This document shows positions 58,956-64,000 of a stretch of 64,000 bases of DNA, piece after piece. This stretch comes from Isoptericola peretonis (GTDB lineage Bacteria; Actinomycetota; Actinomycetes; Actinomycetales; Cellulomonadaceae). Positions within the stretch are counted from its first letter, which is position 1, and every line of letters starts with the position of its first letter. A model generated the notes under the pieces. That model was not told the DNA's origin and did not search any database. It worked only from the letters and a program-made list of their open reading frames with translations. The stretch covers positions 310,001-374,000 of the forward strand of contig JALQCY010000002.1 of NCBI GenBank assembly GCA_023241745.1, read 5' to 3'. Made by a program: the position numbers and the translations under genes.

Positions 58956-60266
58956 ATGGAAGCCACCTACGCCCACCACCCCGCCGGGGGACCGGGCTCC
59001 CCGTTCGACCCGCCGGTCCTGCTGCGCTCGTCGCGCGACCTGCTCGCCGCCGTCCCCTACCTGCTGGGCTTCCGCCCGCGCGACTGCTGCGTCGTCGTGT
59101 GCGTCACGGACGACGGGAGAGTGGGGCTGGTCGCCCGGACGTCGCTCGACGAGCTCGCGGGCGACGGGCTCGACGCCCGCACCGTCGCCCGAGCAGCGGG
59201 CCGGGTCGCGACGCGGCTCGCGCTCGTCGTGCTGTACACCGATCGTCCCCGGGAGCGGGTCCGGTCGCGTGCCGACGCGGTGGTGGGCGCCCTCGACGAC
59301 GTGCTGCACGCCGTCGCCGACATCGAGGCCTGGATCGTGACCCCCGACGGCTACCGAGGGCTCGACTGCGACGACCCGTCCTGCTGCCCGCCGGCGGGAC
59401 GACCGGGCGCCGAGCTCGAGCACGGCGAGGTCGGCGCCGCGTTCGTGGTGGCGGGCCGGGCGATCGCCGACTCGGAGCAGGAGGCCCACCGGATCCGTCC
59501 CGCGGCCGCGGCCGTGCGCGACCGTGCGGCGAAAGCGGCGTCCCGCGCGGACCGGGCGCGTGCGGCGGCCCGGGACGCGACCCCGGACGTGCCCCGGGAC
59601 CACGGGATGCCGGCCACGGGTCCGGGGACCGTCCCGGTTCCGGTCGGCACGTGGCGGGCCGAGGCGTACGGCGTGTGGTGCGACCTCGTGCGGCAGGCCG
59701 CGGAGGAGCTGCGGGCGTTCCCCGCGGGCGAGGTGATGCTCCCGCCGGCGCGGCTGGGCCGCCTCGCCGCGGCGCTCGCCGACGTCCCCGTGCGCGACGC
59801 CGTCCTGTTGTCCCTCGTCCCCGGTGGGCGCGAGGCGGCCGACCGCACCGTGGGGGCCGGTGCGCGTGGCGGCGCGGACGGGTCAGCCGACCGCGGCGCC
59901 GGGTCCGCGAGCGGTGAGGTCGAGGTCGCCACGGCCCGCGCGATCTCCCGCGTCGTGGACCCCAGGGTCGGGGTCCCGCCGGACCCTGCCACGGCCGACG
60001 CCGCGCGGCTGGTGCTCGAACAGCTCGTGGCCGCCGCGCCGCGTCGGTGGCACGCCCCAGCGCTGGCCCTGCTCGCCTTCCTGGCGTGGTGGCGGGGCGA
60101 CGGGTGGCTCGCCGCGCGCCGGGTGCGCGAGTCCGCTCGCCGGGACCCGTCGCACCGGCTCGCCGGGCTGCTCGCGGGGGTGCTCGAGGCCGCGGTGCCG
60201 CCCGGGTGGGTGAGCGCGGCGGGGACGGGCGCCGAGGCTCGTGTGACCGAGCCCCGCGTCGGGTAG
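58956..60266 (+). CDS. DUF4192 protein
   Basis: A 436-residue actinobacterial DUF4192 protein. The N-terminus has the family's LLAAVPYLLGFRPRDCCVVV, then YRGLDCDDPSCCPPAGRP in the middle and a C-terminal helical domain including HAPALALLAFLAWWRGDGWLA. An Ala/Arg-rich helix (about 185-215) links the halves. The function of DUF4192 is unknown. The UspA gene follows 9 bp later. Confidence 0.88.
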   Translation: MEATYAHHPAGGPGSPFDPPVLLRSSRDLLAAVPYLLGFRPRDCCVVVCVTDDGRVGLVARTSLDELAGDGLDARTVARAAGRVATRLALVVLYTDRPRERVRSRADAVVGALDDVLHAVADIEAWIVTPDGYRGLDCDDPSCCPPAGRPGAELEHGEVGAAFVVAGRAIADSEQEAHRIRPAAAAVRDRAAKAASRADRARAAARDATPDVPRDHGMPATGPGTVPVPVGTWRAEAYGVWCDLVRQAAEELRAFPAGEVMLPPARLGRLAAALADVPVRDAVLLSLVPGGREAADRTVGAGARGGADGSADRGAGSASGEVEVATARAISRVVDPRVGVPPDPATADAARLVLEQLVAAAPRRWHAPALALLAFLAWWRGDGWLAARRVRESARRDPSHRLAGLLAGVLEAAVPPGWVSAAGTGAEARVTEPRVG

Positions 60267-60269
60267 CGT
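60264..60269 (+). promoter_or_regulatory. Leaderless-type -10 box of the UspA gene
   Basis: TAGCGT lies 6 nt before the ATG at 60276 and overlaps the stop codon of the DUF4192 gene. Confidence 0.55.
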
Positions 60270-60275
60270 GCCCCC

Positions 60276-60632
60276 ATGGCGATCGTCGTCGGACTCCTGA
60301 GCACGGCCGAGGGACAGGCGGCACTCGCCGCAGCGAAGCGCGAGGCGCACGAGCGGTCGGTCCCGCTCACGGTCGTCGTGACCGGTGACGAGGACGGGTC
60401 CGGGAAGCGGGCGGTCGAGGAGGACCTCGTCGCCGCCGGGCTCCCGTTCACCGTCGTGGGCGGCACCGGCGACCTGGCGGAGGACCTCGTGCGCACCGCG
60501 CACGACGCGGGGGCCGAGCTCATCGTCGTGGGCCTGCGCCGTCGCAGCCCCGTCGGCAAGCTGATCCTCGGGTCGGGGGCGCAGCGCATCCTGCTCGAGG
60601 CGCCGTGCCCGGTGCTGGCGGTCAAGCCGTGA
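60276..60632 (+). CDS. Universal stress protein (UspA fold)
   Basis: A 118-residue single UspA domain. The C-terminal ATP-binding pattern is GLRRRSPVGKLILGSGAQRILLEAPCPVLAV, matching Gx2Gx9GS. It is shorter than usual at the N-terminus (about 140 residues normally). Role in stress response is family knowledge. It is just upstream of the sigma factor gene but has its own -10. Confidence 0.87.
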   Translation: MAIVVGLLSTAEGQAALAAAKREAHERSVPLTVVVTGDEDGSGKRAVEEDLVAAGLPFTVVGGTGDLAEDLVRTAHDAGAELIVVGLRRRSPVGKLILGSGAQRILLEAPCPVLAVKP

Positions 60633-60941
60633 CGACGGCACCTGTCGCCGCGCGGGCCGGTGTGACGCTCGCGACCGTCCGGGTCTCTCGGCGTGGCGCG
60701 GCTCCGGCAGGTCGCGCGTCGACGTTCCGCCCGGTACCGCGGGAATCTTCGTGGCACCCGGCACGTTGTGCCAGGACCGGAGACGGGACGACGTGGGTAC
60801 GGGACTGGGCGCAGGAGCCCGTGGTGCCCCACCGTCGTGGATGTCGCCGGTACAATAGGGGTGTCCGCCTGAGCCACGACAGTCCGAGTCGGAGGCCTTG
60901 ACGGCGGTGCACCGTCCCCTCGAATGCCGAAAGGTCGGTTT
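60633..60941 (+). promoter_or_regulatory. 309-bp sigma-factor upstream region with TACAAT box
   Basis: No gene seen. A near-consensus -10, TACAAT, is at 60851-60856, giving a leader of about 80 nt before the GTG at 60942. A clear -35 is not visible. AAAGG for the sigma-factor gene is at 60930-60934. Confidence 0.6.
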
Positions 60942-62549
<1,608 letters not shown>

Positions 62550-62560
62550 CCGACCGTCGA

Positions 62561-62606
62561 CACGCGAGAGCCCCGGTACCGCTCGGTACCGGGGCTCTCG
62601 CGTGTC
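62561..62606 (+). terminator. 22-bp perfect hairpin after the sigma-factor gene
   Basis: ACACGCGAGAGCCCCGGTAC and two more bases pair perfectly with 62585-62606 around a 2-nt centre; it lies between convergent genes. Confidence 0.88.
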
Positions 62607-62614
62607 CGGGCGGG

Positions 62615-64000
62615 TCAGGCGGCGCCGCGGACCGACCAGCGCGCGGACGGCTCCAGGACGCCCTCCGGGTCGATTCTGCGCCTCAGCGCCACGAGCCGGT
62701 CGTGCACGGCCGGGCCGTAGCCGGCCCGCACCAGGCCGGCCGAGACCTCGTCGCGCGGCCCGGCGAAGTTGAGCAGGGTGCCGCCCGTGGTCCAGGGGGC
62801 CATCGCGTCGTGCACCGCCTGGACGTGCGCGGCGACGTCCGGCGGACCCACCGGGGCGTCGAGGGCCCCGACGAACAGGGTGCACGCGGCGTCGCGACCC
62901 CCGACCGCGTTGGGGATCGCCGGCGGCCGCGCGACCGCCCCGCCCAGGAGCCGGAGCTCCGCCGCGAGCACGGGGGAGTCGGGCGGGACCGCGCCGAGGA
63001 AGGCGTCGACCGCTTCCTCGGTGAGCTCGCGCAGCAGGCCGCCCCGCTCGACGAAGGGCATCGGGTCGTCCGGGTCGGAGTGCACCGCGCCGATCTGCGC
63101 GTACGGCAGGTCGCCGACCGTGTCGACCAGGGGTGCCGCCACGCCGCGCAGCGCCTCGACGAGAGGGTCGTGCCCTGCCGTCGGGTCGCCGTGCCGCACG
63201 TAGCGCACGACGAGGACGGGGCGTCCGCGCAGGGGCTCGGGCAGGTCCGGCAGGGGCGGCAGGTTCAGTCGCGCGACCGACGTCGAGACCTCGTCGGGGA
63301 GCGACGCCGTGAGCTCGCGCCACAGGTGCAGGACGGCGGGCGCGTCGTCGACGTCGAACCAGAGCGTCCCGGCGCGCACGGTGCGGAGCGGAAACAGGTC
63401 GAACGTCATCGACACCACGACGCCGAGCGCGCCCCCGCCCCGCAGCGCCCAGAACAGGTCCTCGTGAGCCGTCGGGGTCACGGTGAGGAGCTCCCCCGCG
63501 GCGGTGACCACGTCGAGCGCGCGCACGTGGTCGGCCGCGAACCCGAACGTGCGGGCCAGCGGTCCGAGGCCGCCGCCGAGCGTGTAGCCGACGACACCGA
63601 CGTGCGGGGAGGACCCGCACAGGCCGCCGAGGCCGTGGGGCGCCCCGGCCGCGAGGACGGCGTGCCACGGCACGCCGGGCCCCACGGTGGCGGTGCGCGC
63701 GTCGGGATCGAGCTCGAGCCGGTCGAGGCGCGACACGTCGAGCAGGACGTCGTCGGGACCCGTGGGCGGTGCCCCGTGCCCGGTCGAACGGACACCGACG
63801 CCGAAGCCGTGCGCGCCTGCCGCGCGCACGGTCCGGGCGACGTCGGCGACCGACGCCGCGCGCACGACGAGCGCCGGCTGGTGCACGACCGCGAGGTTGA
63901 ACCCCGGGAGCGCGGCGCCGTAGGCGGGCTCGCCGGGCCGCAGGACCTCGCCGTCGAGGTCGCGGGACAGAGCCGCGGCGAGGCGTGCGGACCGTGACAG
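62615..64000 (-). CDS. FAD-linked oxidase (PCMH/BBE type), 5' end outside window
   Basis: At least 462 residues of a berberine-bridge-type FAD oxidase. The reading frame stays open to the window edge with a plausible N-terminal LRPGEPAYGAALPGFNLAV before the first in-window ATG, so the true start lies beyond 64000. RSTGH has the His and LCGSSPHVGVVGYTLGGG has the Cys that can bind FAD bicovalently. The C-terminal NFAGPRDE and final RRIDPEGVL are typical BBE ends. Substrate (sugar, alcohol or aldehyde) unknown. Confidence 0.88.
   Translation of the reverse strand: MSRSARLAAALSRDLDGEVLRPGEPAYGAALPGFNLAVVHQPALVVRAASVADVARTVRAAGAHGFGVGVRSTGHGAPPTGPDDVLLDVSRLDRLELDPDARTATVGPGVPWHAVLAAGAPHGLGGLCGSSPHVGVVGYTLGGGLGPLARTFGFAADHVRALDVVTAAGELLTVTPTAHEDLFWALRGGGALGVVVSMTFDLFPLRTVRAGTLWFDVDDAPAVLHLWRELTASLPDEVSTSVARLNLPPLPDLPEPLRGRPVLVVRYVRHGDPTAGHDPLVEALRGVAAPLVDTVGDLPYAQIGAVHSDPDDPMPFVERGGLLRELTEEAVDAFLGAVPPDSPVLAAELRLLGGAVARPPAIPNAVGGRDAACTLFVGALDAPVGPPDVAAHVQAVHDAMAPWTTGGTLLNFAGPRDEVSAGLVRAGYGPAVHDRLVALRRRIDPEGVLEPSARWSVRGAA

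Overview
The window is a very GC-rich, gene-dense actinobacterial chromosome segment with many GTG and TTG starts, 4-bp ATGA/GTGA gene overlaps and recurrent TANNNT -10 boxes lying 6-7 nt from start codons. Protein content and gene order point to the order Micrococcales, most likely a Cellulomonas-type organism (inference from family resemblance; no database search was possible). Much of the order resembles the Mycobacterium tuberculosis Rv2173-Rv2218 neighbourhood (lipA, lipB, E2, pepA/B, HesB, ctaC, qcrCAB-ctaE, trpD, DEDD/GIY-YIG nuclease, fadD, plsC, aroG, pknL, Rv2175c, idsA), so the backbone is ancestral actinobacterial core.

Layout. 1-9 kb: lipoate pathway (lipA, lipB), a MarR/MMPL divergent pair, a Gfo/Idh oxidoreductase, a membrane pseudokinase and the two-lipoyl E2 (sucB) that uses lipoate. 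9-16 kb: a conserved small protein, a methyltransferase frame without a stop, pepA, two small membrane proteins, pyrD and a divergent MocR/YczE pair. 16.4-19.9 kb: an aldo/keto reductase (AKR) whose 5' end is duplicated on the far side of a 2.4-kb islet carrying a P-loop ATPase and a DUF4145 protein; this is the clearest accessory insertion. 20-28 kb: DUF3043, M20 peptidase, VOC protein, then a phosphorelay cluster (Hpt, stand-alone receiver, hybrid kinase) whose kinase gene overlaps a pyruvoyl-dependent arginine decarboxylase and a GNAT-like gene. 28-33 kb: nadA, HesB/ErpA-type Fe-S protein, TusA and a cysteine-desulfurase homologue lacking the PLP lysine. 33-43 kb: aerobic respiration, with ctaC-ctaD-ctaF on + and ctaE-qcrC-qcrA-qcrB on -, separated by a lipoprotein gene and sodA; together they encode the bcc-aa3 branch. 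43-54 kb: degenerate receiver, trpD, Lrp-type RAM protein, DEDD/GIY-YIG nuclease, FadD, ROK glucokinase, PlsC, PPi-type phosphofructokinase and class II DAHP synthase. 54-64 kb: PknL-type PASTA kinase divergent from its Rv2175c-type partner, a polyprenyl synthase, DUF4192, a UspA protein, the principal sigma factor and a partial FAD oxidase.

No rRNA, tRNA, CRISPR array, transposase or integrase was recognised. Most intergenic gaps are under 300 bp and many hold perfect GC-rich hairpins between convergent genes or just past the last gene of a unit.
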